64,000 nucleotides of DNA from Burkholderia sp. Bp9143. Lineage in GTDB: Bacteria; Pseudomonadota; Gammaproteobacteria; Burkholderiales; Burkholderiaceae. This document shows, in pieces, positions 46,727 through 55,802 of this stretch; within the stretch, counting starts at the first letter, position 1, and the number at the start of each line of letters is the position of its first letter. The stretch covers positions 117,231-181,230 of the forward strand of contig NZ_QTPO01000010.1 of the NCBI RefSeq assembly GCF_003853645.1. The letters are read 5' to 3'. Made by a program: the position numbers and the translations under genes. Under the pieces are notes generated by a model, which did no database searches, had not been told where the DNA came from, and saw only the letters and a program-made list of their open reading frames with translations.

Positions 46727-47470
46727 CTACGACGCTGCCGGCAACGTCTTCGCGGCTGCTTGCAGGATCTTTGCCAATGCTTCCGGATTTCCGAGTCGGG
46801 CCGTTGGACCTGCAACGGATATCGCTCCGCGAACCTGTTCTCCGCTCACCACCGGCACCGCAACGCACGTCAGACCGGCAATCAGCTCTTCAGCATCCAG
46901 CGCGTATCCTTGCTTGCGGATTTGCGCCAGTTCTGCCTCAAGCTGCTCTTTGCCAACGATCGTATTGGGCGTGAATCGTTCTAGTCCCTGATCGCAAATT
47001 CGCGGAAGCAGCTTCGCTTCTGTCGAAGCAAGCAGGACCTTGCCCACGCCGGTCGCATGTAACGGTCCGCGCCAGCCGATCTGGGAAAACATGCGAATAG
47101 GATGGGGAGAATCGACTTTCGCAAGGTAGACGACGCGATCGCCGTCGAGCACGGCGAAGTGAGCCGTTTCCCCCGTTTCATTCACCAGGCGATGCAATAG
47201 CGGCGTCACTTGCTCGGCCAAAGCTGCCTGTGCGTTTGCACTAGCGCCCCGAAACAGCCCAGTCAGACGAAAACTCAGACGATAAGTCTTGTCATCTTGA
47301 ATGACCCACTCCCGCTGGGCCAACGTCTTGAGCAGCCGATAAACCGTCGCCCGCGGCAGGTCAAGAGACTGCGCCATCTGACTGACGCCAAGAACGCTCT
47401 CCGAACCGGCCATCAATTCGACGAGACGGATGGCATGGTCAACGCTGTTGACTGTCACGATCTCTCCCAT
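46727..47470 (-). CDS. IclR family transcriptional regulator
   Basis: A 247-residue IclR protein. The winged HTH is near residues 7-65 (AIRLVELMAGSESVLGVSQM, LDLPRATVYRLLKTL), and the GAF-like effector domain spans about 80-245 (ATGVGKVLLAS near 144). GAGAGGTG precedes the ATG at 47470. It diverges from the nitrilase gene; a 15-bp direct repeat pair at 47540-47575 lies between and is the likely binding site. Confidence 0.92.
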   Translation of the reverse strand: MGEIVTVNSVDHAIRLVELMAGSESVLGVSQMAQSLDLPRATVYRLLKTLAQREWVIQDDKTYRLSFRLTGLFRGASANAQAALAEQVTPLLHRLVNETGETAHFAVLDGDRVVYLAKVDSPHPIRMFSQIGWRGPLHATGVGKVLLASTEAKLLPRICDQGLERFTPNTIVGKEQLEAELAQIRKQGYALDAEELIAGLTCVAVPVVSGEQVRGAISVAGPTARLGNPEALAKILQAAAKTLPAAS

Positions 47471-47539
47471 CACCTCTCTCCTCAACAGTAGATGCAAAAG
47501 GACACGCGGCACTTGCCCAAGATCGGACAAGCGCGTAGC

Positions 47540-47575
47540 ATGTTCATTACTGATTCTATCATGTTCACTATTGAT
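47540..47575 (+). promoter_or_regulatory. Direct repeat pair, candidate IclR operator before the nitrilase gene
   Basis: ATGTTCATTACTGAT (47540-47554) and ATGTTCACTATTGAT (47561-47575) agree at 13 of 15 bases and start exactly 21 bp apart, two helical turns. The pair ends 16 bp before the nitrilase ATG, so binding could block or activate that promoter. Confidence 0.7.
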
Positions 47576-47591
47576 ACACAAGGAGGCAGCA

Positions 47592-48563
47592 ATGAGTGAG
47601 TCGAGCACGCAGGCGCCGTGGATCGCTTCCGTCATCCAGGGAACGCCCATTCCTTTTGACCAACGTCGAACCTTGGCAAAGGTCGACGATCTGGTTGCTT
47701 CTGCTGTATCCCGAAGCGCCAGGCTGGTCGTTTTCCCGGAAGCGTTCGTGGGCGGTTATCCCAAAGGGCATGCGTTTGGATCGTACGTCGGCGGACGCAG
47801 CGACGAAGGCAGGGACGCCTATCGCGAGTATTGGGAAGCGGCGATCGACGTACCGGGGCCGTGCGTGGACGAACTTGCCGCAATTGCCGCGCGTCACGGC
47901 GTTCATATGGTGATCGGCGTGATTGAACGCGACGCGGGAACGCTCTATTGCTGTGTTCTTTTCTTCGGTCCGACCGGGGAATTCCTCGGCAAACACCGCA
48001 AGCTGATGCCGACTGGTTCAGAGCGTCTTATCTGGGGGTATGGCGATGGCTCGACGATGCCCGTACTGGACACCGCACTTGGCAAACTCGGCGCCGTGAT
48101 CTGCTGGGAGAACTACATGCCGATGATGCGCACCGCCATGTATGCCAAGGGCATTCAGCTCTACTGCGCCCCGACGGCCGATTCCAGGCCGAGCTGGGTC
48201 GCGTCGATGCAACACATTGCTGTCGAGGGCCGATGCTATGTCCTTGCCAGCAATCAGTTTCTTCGGCGCGGCGATTTCCCCGACACTTACACAAGTCTGT
48301 TCGGGGACGATCCCGAAACGGTGGTTCAGGCTGGGGGAAGCTGCATCGTCGATCCGTTCGGACAAATTCTGGCAGGTCCCGCGTTCGGCGAAGAAACCAT
48401 TCTCACAGCGGAAATTGACCTGCGAAACATTGCACGCGGCAAGTTTGATTTCGACGTGACAGGCCACTACAGCCGCCCGGACATTTTTCGTCTGACGGTT
48501 GACGAGCGTCACCAGGCGCCGGTGACCGTCATCCCTTCGACGCGCGAACCGGAAGCCCATTGA
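47592..48563 (+). CDS. Nitrilase
   Basis: A 323-residue carbon-nitrogen hydrolase of the true nitrilase branch, converting nitriles to carboxylates and ammonia. The catalytic triad is Glu50 (FPEAFVGGYPKG), Lys137 (HRKLMPTGSERL) and Cys171 (VICWENYMP). These motifs are those of aryl- or arylacetonitrilases and bacterial relatives. AGGAGG precedes the ATG. It heads a unit with a PLP-dependent dehydratase (14 bp gap) and is divergent from the IclR regulator. Confidence 0.93.
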   Translation: MSESSTQAPWIASVIQGTPIPFDQRRTLAKVDDLVASAVSRSARLVVFPEAFVGGYPKGHAFGSYVGGRSDEGRDAYREYWEAAIDVPGPCVDELAAIAARHGVHMVIGVIERDAGTLYCCVLFFGPTGEFLGKHRKLMPTGSERLIWGYGDGSTMPVLDTALGKLGAVICWENYMPMMRTAMYAKGIQLYCAPTADSRPSWVASMQHIAVEGRCYVLASNQFLRRGDFPDTYTSLFGDDPETVVQAGGSCIVDPFGQILAGPAFGEETILTAEIDLRNIARGKFDFDVTGHYSRPDIFRLTVDERHQAPVTVIPSTREPEAH

Positions 48564-48577
48564 GAGGATCGACCCAA

Positions 48578-49504
48578 ATGATCACGCATGAAGACATCCG
48601 CCTGGCCGCGCAGCGTATCGCCCCGTACATTCGTACGACGCCCGTCATCCGGCTGGAGGACAGTTGGTTCGACGTTGCCGGCGACACGTTCCTGAAGCTC
48701 GAATCGCTGCAGGTCACCGGCTCGTTCAAGCCACGTGGCGCTTTTAATCGTCTGCTGAGCGAACCTATTCCTCCCGCGGGCGTCATCGCGGCGTCCGGTG
48801 GAAACCACGGCATCGCCGTCGCCTACGCAGCGCAAAAGCTCGGCGCCCGTGCGGAGATCTATGTGCCGCGCCTTGCGACTGCGCTCAAGCGCAAGATGCT
48901 GACGGATCTCGGTGCGCAGGTCGTTGTAGCAGGAGATACCTATGTCGAGGCACTCGCGGCCAGCGAAGCGCGCGCCGCTGAAACGGGCGCGCTGAACGTG
49001 CACGCGTTCGACCATCCCGCAACGGTAGCTGGGCAAGGAACCATTGCGATGGAACTCGAAGCGCAGCTACCGGACATCGACACCGTGCTGGTTTCCGTTG
49101 GCGGTGGTGGCTTTATTGGCGGTATCGCAGCGTGGTTTTCCGGACGGGTAAAGGTCGTCGCTGTCGAACCGGAGCAATGTCCGACATTGAATCGCGCGTT
49201 GCAGGCTCGAACGCCTGTCGATGTCGAGACTGGGGGCATCGCCGCGGATTCTCTCGGGTGCAGGCGTATCGGCAACGTGCCTTTTTCCGTTCTTCTTCCG
49301 ACCGTGAGCGACTCCGTGCTGGTGTCGGACGAGCAGATCCGCGATGCTCAGAGGGTTCTGTGGGAAAAGCTCAGGATCGCCTCGGAACCCGGAGGCGCGA
49401 CCGCTTTCGCGGCGCTGGTTTCGGGCGCCTATGTTATCTCGCCCGGTGAGAAAATCGCCGTGATCATCTGCGGAGGCAACGCCGATCCAGCGTCGTTCGC
49501 ATAA
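48578..49504 (+). CDS. Threonine/serine dehydratase-like PLP enzyme (fold type II)
   Basis: A 308-residue PLP enzyme of the threonine dehydratase/serine racemase family. The PLP lysine is in SFKPRGAFNRL (near residue 51), the cofactor loop is ASGGNHGIAVAYAA (near 72), and the glycine-rich phosphate site SVGGGGFIGG is near 170. It has no C-terminal ACT domain, as in catabolic enzymes. It is 14 bp downstream of the nitrilase gene, so it may process an amino acid derived from a cyano compound, such as a beta-cyano amino acid; that is inference. Confidence 0.88.
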   Translation: MITHEDIRLAAQRIAPYIRTTPVIRLEDSWFDVAGDTFLKLESLQVTGSFKPRGAFNRLLSEPIPPAGVIAASGGNHGIAVAYAAQKLGARAEIYVPRLATALKRKMLTDLGAQVVVAGDTYVEALAASEARAAETGALNVHAFDHPATVAGQGTIAMELEAQLPDIDTVLVSVGGGGFIGGIAAWFSGRVKVVAVEPEQCPTLNRALQARTPVDVETGGIAADSLGCRRIGNVPFSVLLPTVSDSVLVSDEQIRDAQRVLWEKLRIASEPGGATAFAALVSGAYVISPGEKIAVIICGGNADPASFA

Positions 49505-49806
49505 AGGGCATCCAGACGACATCGGCTTTAGCGATTTGCCGAGGGCGGCGGGCGGAGAGCCGCCATGCTCCGTGAGAAAGGGCCGTTGATCCGCGGTCAA
49601 TTGAAAATCATCCAGCCGGCCTCCCGCCGTGGCGGAGGCTGTGGCGGCTGCCGGACACAGCGCATCGGCTTGACGGGCGCAGTACCGAGCCCGATCAACC
49701 TTTCGATCGTGGTACGCCGGAAACAACGCCTGCGGACGTGCTCGCAGCGGTGCGAGAAGCGTCCGCCGACCTCACCAAGATCGATTCAAAATCAAACGGA
49801 AATGGC
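49505..49806. other. Spacer with short GC-rich hairpin
   Basis: 302 bp between the dehydratase-like and isonitrile-hydratase-like genes. A GGCGGC / GCCGCC inverted repeat lies near 49544-49564. No gene was recognised. Confidence 0.4.
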
Positions 49807-50508
49807 ATGTCTACGACGATCGCCCGCTCGACGCGCGCTGCAATGCTCGCGTACCCGAATTTCACGGCATTGGATCTGATCGGCCCGCATCAGATTCTTG
49901 CCAGTCTCCCCGGCCTGCATGTCGACGTGGTCGCCAAAACGACCAACCCCGTCGTGACCGACCGACAGATTACGATCACACCGGTGAAGTCCTTTTCGGA
50001 GTGCGAAGCTGACTACGACATCCTCCTCGTGCCGGGCGGCATCAGCACGCATTTGATGGTCGAAGACGCCGAGACACTCGCATTCCTGGCGAGGATTGGC
50101 GAAAAGGCGGCCTATGTTACCAGCGTGTGTACGGGATCGTTAATCCTCGCTGCCGCGGGGTTGCTCAAGGGCTATCGCGCAACGTCGCATTGGGCCTATC
50201 GCGAAATCCTGGCCGACTACGGGGCGATTCCGGACAAGGCGCGGTTCGTGGTAGACCGCAATCGCGTGACCGGCGGCGGCGTGACCGCCGGGGTCGATTT
50301 CGGCCTACATCTTGCAGCGATCCTGCGGGGGAGTGACGTTGCCAGGATGATTCAACTCGTCTTCGAGTATGACCCGAAGCCGCCATTCGATGCGGGCGAT
50401 CCGGAAAGGGCTGCCCCGGACGTTCTCGACGCCGCAGTCATCCGCCTCGAACCGCTCGTGGCCCCCGTCCGTGAGGCGGCCCGGAGGTTTGCCGCTCGAA
50501 ATCAGTGA
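49807..50508 (+). CDS. DJ-1/PfpI family protein, isonitrile hydratase-like
   Basis: A 233-residue DJ-1/PfpI-fold enzyme. The nucleophile elbow Cys108 is in SVCTGSLILAAAGLL, and ALDLIGPHQIL, GYRATSHWAY and VTGGGVTAGVDFGLHLAA follow the Pseudomonas cyclohexyl-isocyanide hydratase (InhA) pattern. That enzyme hydrates isonitriles to N-substituted formamides. It has no AraC domain, unlike GlxA regulators. Its position after a nitrilase unit suggests a linked nitrile/isonitrile detoxification or use. The ATG at 49807 was chosen; the upstream frame is not conserved-looking. Confidence 0.87.
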   Translation: MSTTIARSTRAAMLAYPNFTALDLIGPHQILASLPGLHVDVVAKTTNPVVTDRQITITPVKSFSECEADYDILLVPGGISTHLMVEDAETLAFLARIGEKAAYVTSVCTGSLILAAAGLLKGYRATSHWAYREILADYGAIPDKARFVVDRNRVTGGGVTAGVDFGLHLAAILRGSDVARMIQLVFEYDPKPPFDAGDPERAAPDVLDAAVIRLEPLVAPVREAARRFAARNQ

Positions 50509-50667
50509 ACGCCTATAACGCGGATCAGCTCAAGCGAACGTCCACGCAAGACACTAAACTTCGATACACCGGCTGAACGATTCCATCAAGCTGTTGCATC
50601 GACCGGTGGAATCCGCCGCCGAACCGAGTCAGACGATCTGACGCAGTCTGCTTCGACGCGCCCTCGC

Positions 50668-52221
50668 TCAATGCGCGCCGCCGGCCATGCCACCACCGCC
50701 CTTCCCCGGTTTGGTAAGCCAGACCAGCGGAACGATCACGATGAAGATGATCGACGACACCCAGAAGATATCGTTCAGCGCGAGCATCGCGGCCTGCGCA
50801 TTGAGCGTACGTTCGAAAAATGCGGTGGCCTGATCCACGCCGCCGCCGAGCGTCGCGTGGAGCTGCGCGATGGCGCCCGTATAGGCGGGGTTGTTCACGC
50901 TCGATTGCTCCGCGAGCCGGGCATGATGAAGGATCGTCCGGTCGTTCCACCCCGTCGCGATCAACGACGTGCCGACACCGCCCGCGAACACGCGCACGAA
51001 ATTGGACAGGCCGGCGGCCGCCGGAATCCGTTCGGGCGGCAAACCCGACAGAATGATGGCGGTCAGCGGCGTAAAGAACAGCGCCATCGGAATACCTTGC
51101 AACAGGGTCGGCAGTACCAGCGTATAGGGGTCGACGCTCGTCGTGTAATGCGAGCGCATGAAGAACACGCCCGCGAAACCGAGGAAGGCCAGCGTCGCGA
51201 GCACCCGTGCATCGGACTTCGGCATGATCTTCGCCATCATCGGCGCCAGCAGCACGGCGAAGATCCCGAGCGGCGCCGTGACGAGCCCGGCGTCCACCGA
51301 TCGATAGCCGAGATAGCCCTGAATCCATTGCGGCAGGATCACGAGGTTCGAGAAGAACACCGCGTATGCAACCGAGATCGCGATCGTGCCGCCACGGAAA
51401 TTGCGCACCGCGAAAAGCCGGATGTCGACGATCGGGTTCCGCTCCGTGAACTCCCAGATGAGGAAGAACAGGAAACTGATGGCGGCGACGACCGCAAGCG
51501 TGCAGATCACCGGCGAACTGAACCAGTCGAGGTCCTTGCCCTTGTCGAGCATGATCTGCAGCGTCGCGACCCACACGATGAGCGACATCAGGCCGACCTT
51601 GTCGATCGGAAGCTTGCGCACCTGCGTCTCGCGGTCGCGATAGATCATCCACGTGACGCCGGCCGCGAACAGGCCGACGGGAATGTTGATGTAGAAGATC
51701 CACGACCAGCTGTAGCTGTCGGTGATCCAGCCGCCAAGCGCGGGGCCGGCGATCGGACCGACCGTCGCGGTCATCGACCATAGCGCGAGCGCGGTCGAGC
51801 TTTTCTCCTTCGGATACGAACCCAGCAGGATCGCTTGCGACAGCGGAATCAGCGGCCCCGCGACGACGCCCTGCAAGACGCGCGCGGCGAGCAGCACGAG
51901 CAGGTTCGGCGCGACGCCGCACAACCACGACGAGAACACGAACAGCACGATCGCGGCCACGAACAACCTGATCTGCCCGACGCGCTGCGTCAGCCAGCCC
52001 GTCAACGGAATCGCGACGGCATTGGCCGCCGAGAACAGCGTGATGACCCACGTGCCTTCGTCGACGGAGACGCCGAGGTTGCCCGAGATGGTCGGAATCG
52101 CGACGTTGGCGATCGACGAATCGAGCACGTTCATGAACGTCGCGAGCGCGACGGCGAGGGTCGCCAGGACCAGCTTTCCGCCCGTCAGCGGCGGCGGTGC
52201 AGGTTGCGTCGAGGAATGCAT
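50668..52221 (-). CDS. DHA2 family MFS drug efflux permease (EmrB/QacA type)
   Basis: A 517-residue inner-membrane permease with 14 helices. Motif C-type ATVGPIAGPALGGWI lies near residue 152, and FMNVLDSSIANVAIPTISGN near 29 is the DHA2 hallmark. It works with the membrane-fusion protein encoded 103 bp upstream and the outer-membrane lipoprotein, exporting toxic compounds across both membranes. It is the last gene of the minus-strand efflux unit. Confidence 0.94.
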   Translation of the reverse strand: MHSSTQPAPPPLTGGKLVLATLAVALATFMNVLDSSIANVAIPTISGNLGVSVDEGTWVITLFSAANAVAIPLTGWLTQRVGQIRLFVAAIVLFVFSSWLCGVAPNLLVLLAARVLQGVVAGPLIPLSQAILLGSYPKEKSSTALALWSMTATVGPIAGPALGGWITDSYSWSWIFYINIPVGLFAAGVTWMIYRDRETQVRKLPIDKVGLMSLIVWVATLQIMLDKGKDLDWFSSPVICTLAVVAAISFLFFLIWEFTERNPIVDIRLFAVRNFRGGTIAISVAYAVFFSNLVILPQWIQGYLGYRSVDAGLVTAPLGIFAVLLAPMMAKIMPKSDARVLATLAFLGFAGVFFMRSHYTTSVDPYTLVLPTLLQGIPMALFFTPLTAIILSGLPPERIPAAAGLSNFVRVFAGGVGTSLIATGWNDRTILHHARLAEQSSVNNPAYTGAIAQLHATLGGGVDQATAFFERTLNAQAAMLALNDIFWVSSIIFIVIVPLVWLTKPGKGGGGMAGGAH

Positions 52222-52324
52222 TTTGTTTCCACTCTGAAGTTTCGACCGCGCCGGCGTATCGATCCGGCCGGTCAGGCGATTGGATCGACCGGAACGCGAC
52301 CGTCACGCGCACCGGGTCGACGGT

Positions 52325-53659
52325 TCAGCTTGCGCGCGGCGTCGTGTCCTGCGTGTCGCGGGTGTCGCGCGTGTCTCGTGTGTCGTGCCTGGCGGAAGCC
52401 GTCGGCGATCCGGCGGGCCCCACCGCCCCCGCATGCTCGATGACGACGTTGCGCGCGATGATCTTCTCGATCTCGGCATCCGCCTGTGCGCCGTACTCGG
52501 CAAACACGTCCGTGCGATACGACGTGTTCATTGCCGCGCCGAGCTGTGGGCCGGTGTCGTCGCGCGTATCCACGTCGACATCCATCGACAGTCCGATACG
52601 CAGCGGATGCGCGTCGAGCTCCTTCCGGTCGAGCTGGATACGCGCGGGCAGACGCTGCACGATCTTGATCCAGTTGCCCGTCGCGTTCTGCGCGGGCAAG
52701 CTCGCGAATGCGCTGCCCGTGCCTGCTGAAAAGCCGACGACGCGGCCGTGGTACCTGACCTTGCCACCGTACACGTCGGCCGTCAGCGTGACGGGCTGAC
52801 CGATGCGCATGTTGCGCAACTGGCCTTCCTTGAAGTTCGCGTCGACCCACACGCCGTCGAGCGGCACGATTGCCATCAACGGCGTGCCGGGCGACACGCG
52901 CTGGCCGACCTGAACCGAACGCTTCGCGACATAGCCCGTGACGGGCGCGGGCAGCACGTTGCGCGCGTAGGCCAGATACGCATCGCGCACTTTCGACGCG
53001 GCCGCTTGCACATTCGGGTGCTGGTCGATCGTCGTGCGGGCGGTCAATGCGCGGTTGGCCTCCGCCTGCTGACGCGCGGCGTCGAGCGCGGCCCGCGCGG
53101 CCGCCACGGTGTCGCGCGCGTGCGCGATGTCCTCGGCCGACACGGCGCCCGTATCGGCAACGGCCTGGCGGCGGCGCAGATCGTCCTGCGCGCGGGCGAG
53201 ATCGGACTGCTTCTGCGCGACGTTCGCGGCATACAGATCGTTGTTCACGTACAGGCTGCTCACCTGCCGCACGGTCTGCCCCAGCGCCGCTTCGGCGTTG
53301 CCGAGCGCGACTTTCGCATCGGCGGCGTCGAGCGTGACGACCGGGTCGCCCGCCTTCACGATCTGCGTGTCGTCGGCATTCACCGCCACGACGGTGCCGG
53401 CCACCTGCGGCGTCAGTTGCACGAGATTGCCGCTGACGTAAGCGTCGTCGGTCGATTCGTGGTAGCGCGCATACGTCAGGTAGTACGCGCCATACGCGAC
53501 CGACGACGCGACGACCGCCACGCCGAGCAGCGCCAGCAACAGCCTGCGCCGTCGCGTGGCGGCTTCGCTTGCGACATCGTCGCCTCCCGACGGCGACGGA
53601 TCATGATTCACGCGTGCGGATTCGACCGGCTTGCGAACCGGCGGGTTGATTTCGCTCAT
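52325..53659 (-). CDS. Membrane fusion protein (EmrA/HlyD type) of the efflux system
   Basis: A 444-residue periplasmic adaptor. One N-terminal membrane segment (about 39-61), biotinyl-lipoyl half-motifs (ESTDDAYVSGNLVQLTPQVA; PAPVTGYVAKRSVQVGQRV), a coiled-coil hairpin (about 115-215) and a beta-barrel are visible. The C-terminal tail is odd: a run of Asp-Thr-Arg/Gln repeats encoded by an imperfect 9-bp tandem repeat near 52334-52385, absent from most relatives. The ATG at 53659 has AGGAGAATC before it. It is 34 bp downstream of the outer-membrane component. Confidence 0.93.
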   Translation of the reverse strand: MSEINPPVRKPVESARVNHDPSPSGGDDVASEAATRRRRLLLALLGVAVVASSVAYGAYYLTYARYHESTDDAYVSGNLVQLTPQVAGTVVAVNADDTQIVKAGDPVVTLDAADAKVALGNAEAALGQTVRQVSSLYVNNDLYAANVAQKQSDLARAQDDLRRRQAVADTGAVSAEDIAHARDTVAAARAALDAARQQAEANRALTARTTIDQHPNVQAAASKVRDAYLAYARNVLPAPVTGYVAKRSVQVGQRVSPGTPLMAIVPLDGVWVDANFKEGQLRNMRIGQPVTLTADVYGGKVRYHGRVVGFSAGTGSAFASLPAQNATGNWIKIVQRLPARIQLDRKELDAHPLRIGLSMDVDVDTRDDTGPQLGAAMNTSYRTDVFAEYGAQADAEIEKIIARNVVIEHAGAVGPAGSPTASARHDTRDTRDTRDTQDTTPRAS

Positions 53660-53693
53660 TTCGATTCTCCTGGCAGATTCGATGGATCGCCGC

Positions 53694-55211
53694 TCAACGC
53701 GCGGCGACGGCAGGCGCGGCCGACACGGGAACATCGGCACGTGCCGCGGCCCCCGAGTCTGCGAACGACGTGTCGACGAAGCCGCCACCCAGCGCGGACG
53801 CCAGCGCGATCTGGCGATCACGACGGTCCATGCGCAGATTCGCGACGCCCTGATCGGCGGAAAGCGCGTTGACGTCGGCGTTCAACACGGTCAGTTGATT
53901 CGTGAGACCGGCCTTGTACTGAGTCAGCGCCAGCGCGGCCGCCTTCAGCGCGGCTTGCTGCGCGGTCTGCGCATCGACGAGTTGCGCGTCCGTCGAACGC
54001 ACGTCGGCAATTTGCGTCGCGACTTCGCTCAACGCAGTCACGAGCGCCTGGTTATAGGCCGCGACGGCGTTGTCGAAGTCCGCGTAGCGTCCCTTCAGTT
54101 GCGCGCGGAGTGCGCCGGCATCGAAGATCGGCAGGTGGATCGCCGGGCCGATCGACGCGGTGCGGCTCGCCGCCGTCAGGAAGCGCCCGAAGCCGAACGC
54201 ATCGAGCCCGATCGCGGCGCTCAGGTTGATGTCGGGATAGAACTCGGCCTTGGCTTCCTTCACGTCGTGCGCGAGCGCATCGACACGCCACCGGGCAGCC
54301 ACGATGTCCGGGCGCCGGCTCACGAGATCGGCTGGCAGATTGTCGGGCAGTCGAACCTCGTTGCCGATGCCGAGCATCGGGCGCGCGATCCGCAGGCCGC
54401 GATCGGGGCCCGCGCCGAGCAGTGCGGCGATCTGATAGCGCGTTGCCAGAATCCGGCCGTCGAGCGATTTCAGTGACGCGCGGGTCGTCGCGAGGTTCGC
54501 GCGAGCGGTCTCGCGCTCGACCTGCGTGTCGAGCCCTGTCGCGATGCGGCCCGCGGCGATGCGGTCGATCTTCTCGCGCCTGTCGATCTCCTGTTGCGCG
54601 ATGTCACGCAGCAGGTACAGACGGGCAAGCTCGTTGTAGGTGCGCGCGATCGACGTCGTGAGCGTCAGCCTGACCGTCTCCGCGTCGGCGCGGCTCGCCT
54701 GAAGCGTCGACACCGACGCCTTCAGCGCCTCGCGCTTCTTGCCCCAGAGGTCGAGTTCGTACGACGCGCCGAGGATGCCGCGATTCTCCGTCTGCCACGA
54801 ACCGCCATACGGTGGCGGCACGAGCGCCGTTCCGGAAAATTGCTGGCGTGTGAGCGCATAGCTGGCGTCGATGCGCGGCATCGTCCCGGCTCGCGCGGAT
54901 TCGCTGAAGGCCTGCGCGGCCGCTACGCGCGCACGCGCCTGAGCGAGCGTCGGGCTGCCTTTGAGCGCCTCGTCGATCAACGACTTCAGTTGGCCATCGC
55001 CGAACTGATCGGCCCAATCCGCGGTGGGCCAATGCCCCTGCTCGAACGGAAGGCTCTGTTGCGTCGCGTACTGCCGCGGCTCGGTCATCGCCGCATCGCC
55101 GTGAATGCCGGCGTAATTCACACATGCCGACAACCCGGCCGCGACGATCGCCGGCACCCCCGCCTTGAACACGCGCGACGTGTGTCGCCCGGCGATTGAA
55201 AATAGGTTCAT
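53694..55211 (-). CDS. Outer-membrane efflux lipoprotein, NodT/OprM family
   Basis: A 505-residue TolC-like protein with a lipoprotein signal peptide ending at the lipobox GLSAC (near residue 30). Two OEP domains (about 65-270 and 275-480) carry YELDLWGKKREALKAS and RRPDIVAARWRVDALAHDV, family hallmarks. It completes a tripartite pump with EmrA and EmrB homologues. The ATG at 55211 gives a proper signal peptide, but there is no stop codon between it and the LRAT-domain frame upstream. Its own ribosome-binding site is weak, so translation may depend on the upstream frame. Confidence 0.92.
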   Translation of the reverse strand: MNLFSIAGRHTSRVFKAGVPAIVAAGLSACVNYAGIHGDAAMTEPRQYATQQSLPFEQGHWPTADWADQFGDGQLKSLIDEALKGSPTLAQARARVAAAQAFSESARAGTMPRIDASYALTRQQFSGTALVPPPYGGSWQTENRGILGASYELDLWGKKREALKASVSTLQASRADAETVRLTLTTSIARTYNELARLYLLRDIAQQEIDRREKIDRIAAGRIATGLDTQVERETARANLATTRASLKSLDGRILATRYQIAALLGAGPDRGLRIARPMLGIGNEVRLPDNLPADLVSRRPDIVAARWRVDALAHDVKEAKAEFYPDINLSAAIGLDAFGFGRFLTAASRTASIGPAIHLPIFDAGALRAQLKGRYADFDNAVAAYNQALVTALSEVATQIADVRSTDAQLVDAQTAQQAALKAAALALTQYKAGLTNQLTVLNADVNALSADQGVANLRMDRRDRQIALASALGGGFVDTSFADSGAAARADVPVSAAPAVAAR

Positions 55212-55802
55212 TGGTCGTCTCGTCACGTAGTAGGCCACGAAAGCCATTTGCAGAAAAATCGCCATTCGGGTTCGCTCCGGTATCCGCGCAGGCGCGACGA
55301 GTCCCGGGGGCATTTCATCTCGGCAACGCGACCTCATGCATGCACGAGACGCCATTACCTCGTTCGCGAGCGCGAACAGTGTCCTGATGCCCATCCACGG
55401 ATTCCTCAAGCCGCGGCGTACCTGCTCACTGCGTCCGACACCCCGCACGCACCAGGAGCAGAAGTGTTCGCAGTTGTTCGTCAGAAGCTGGTATCGGTCT
55501 TCACCAAGGCGCGACCTGGCCCGCTCGACGACGGTCATTCCGGTATAGGCGGCACCCGGTTCCGGCTGAACGCGGATTCCCTTGTTCGCCGCGAAGCAAC
55601 CCAACGAAACGCATTCCACCGGGCACCGCCTCGCGGAGCGATGAAAGCCGCCATAGTGGATAACCAGGCCGTTTCCCGCGTAGATTCCGTGGTGCGCATA
55701 CCCATCGCGTTCACTGACGAGATGCGCGCCCGCCTCGATGCGCGGATCATTCCGGATCGGCGCCGGCGAAGGCGACAGCCACTCGATATCCAACGTTTCC
55801 AT
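55212..55802 (-). CDS. LRAT-domain protein, in frame with the downstream efflux lipoprotein
   Basis: A segment of about 197 residues of the lecithin:retinol acyltransferase/NlpC-P60-like family. It shows GAHLVSERDGYAHHGIYAG with the catalytic His and LLTNNCEHFCSWCVRG with the catalytic Cys. It begins METLDIEWLSPSP at an ATG (55802) with a good ribosome-binding site, GGAGG six bases upstream. The frame runs through MAIFLQMAFVAYYVTRRP directly into the start of the lipoprotein without a stop. Either this is a natural 702-residue fusion or the LRAT gene has lost its stop and is translationally coupled. Bacterial LRAT proteins are often near 200 residues, favouring two proteins. Confidence 0.75.

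Noticed and set aside
46409..46984. 191-codon plus-strand frame after the quinone oxidoreductase gene
   Set aside because: No recognisable domain, and its second half is antisense to the IclR gene.
53660..53821. Upstream extension of the membrane fusion protein frame
   Set aside because: It overlaps the lipoprotein gene and lacks similarity; the ATG at 53659 has a ribosome-binding site and starts the usual cytosolic tail.
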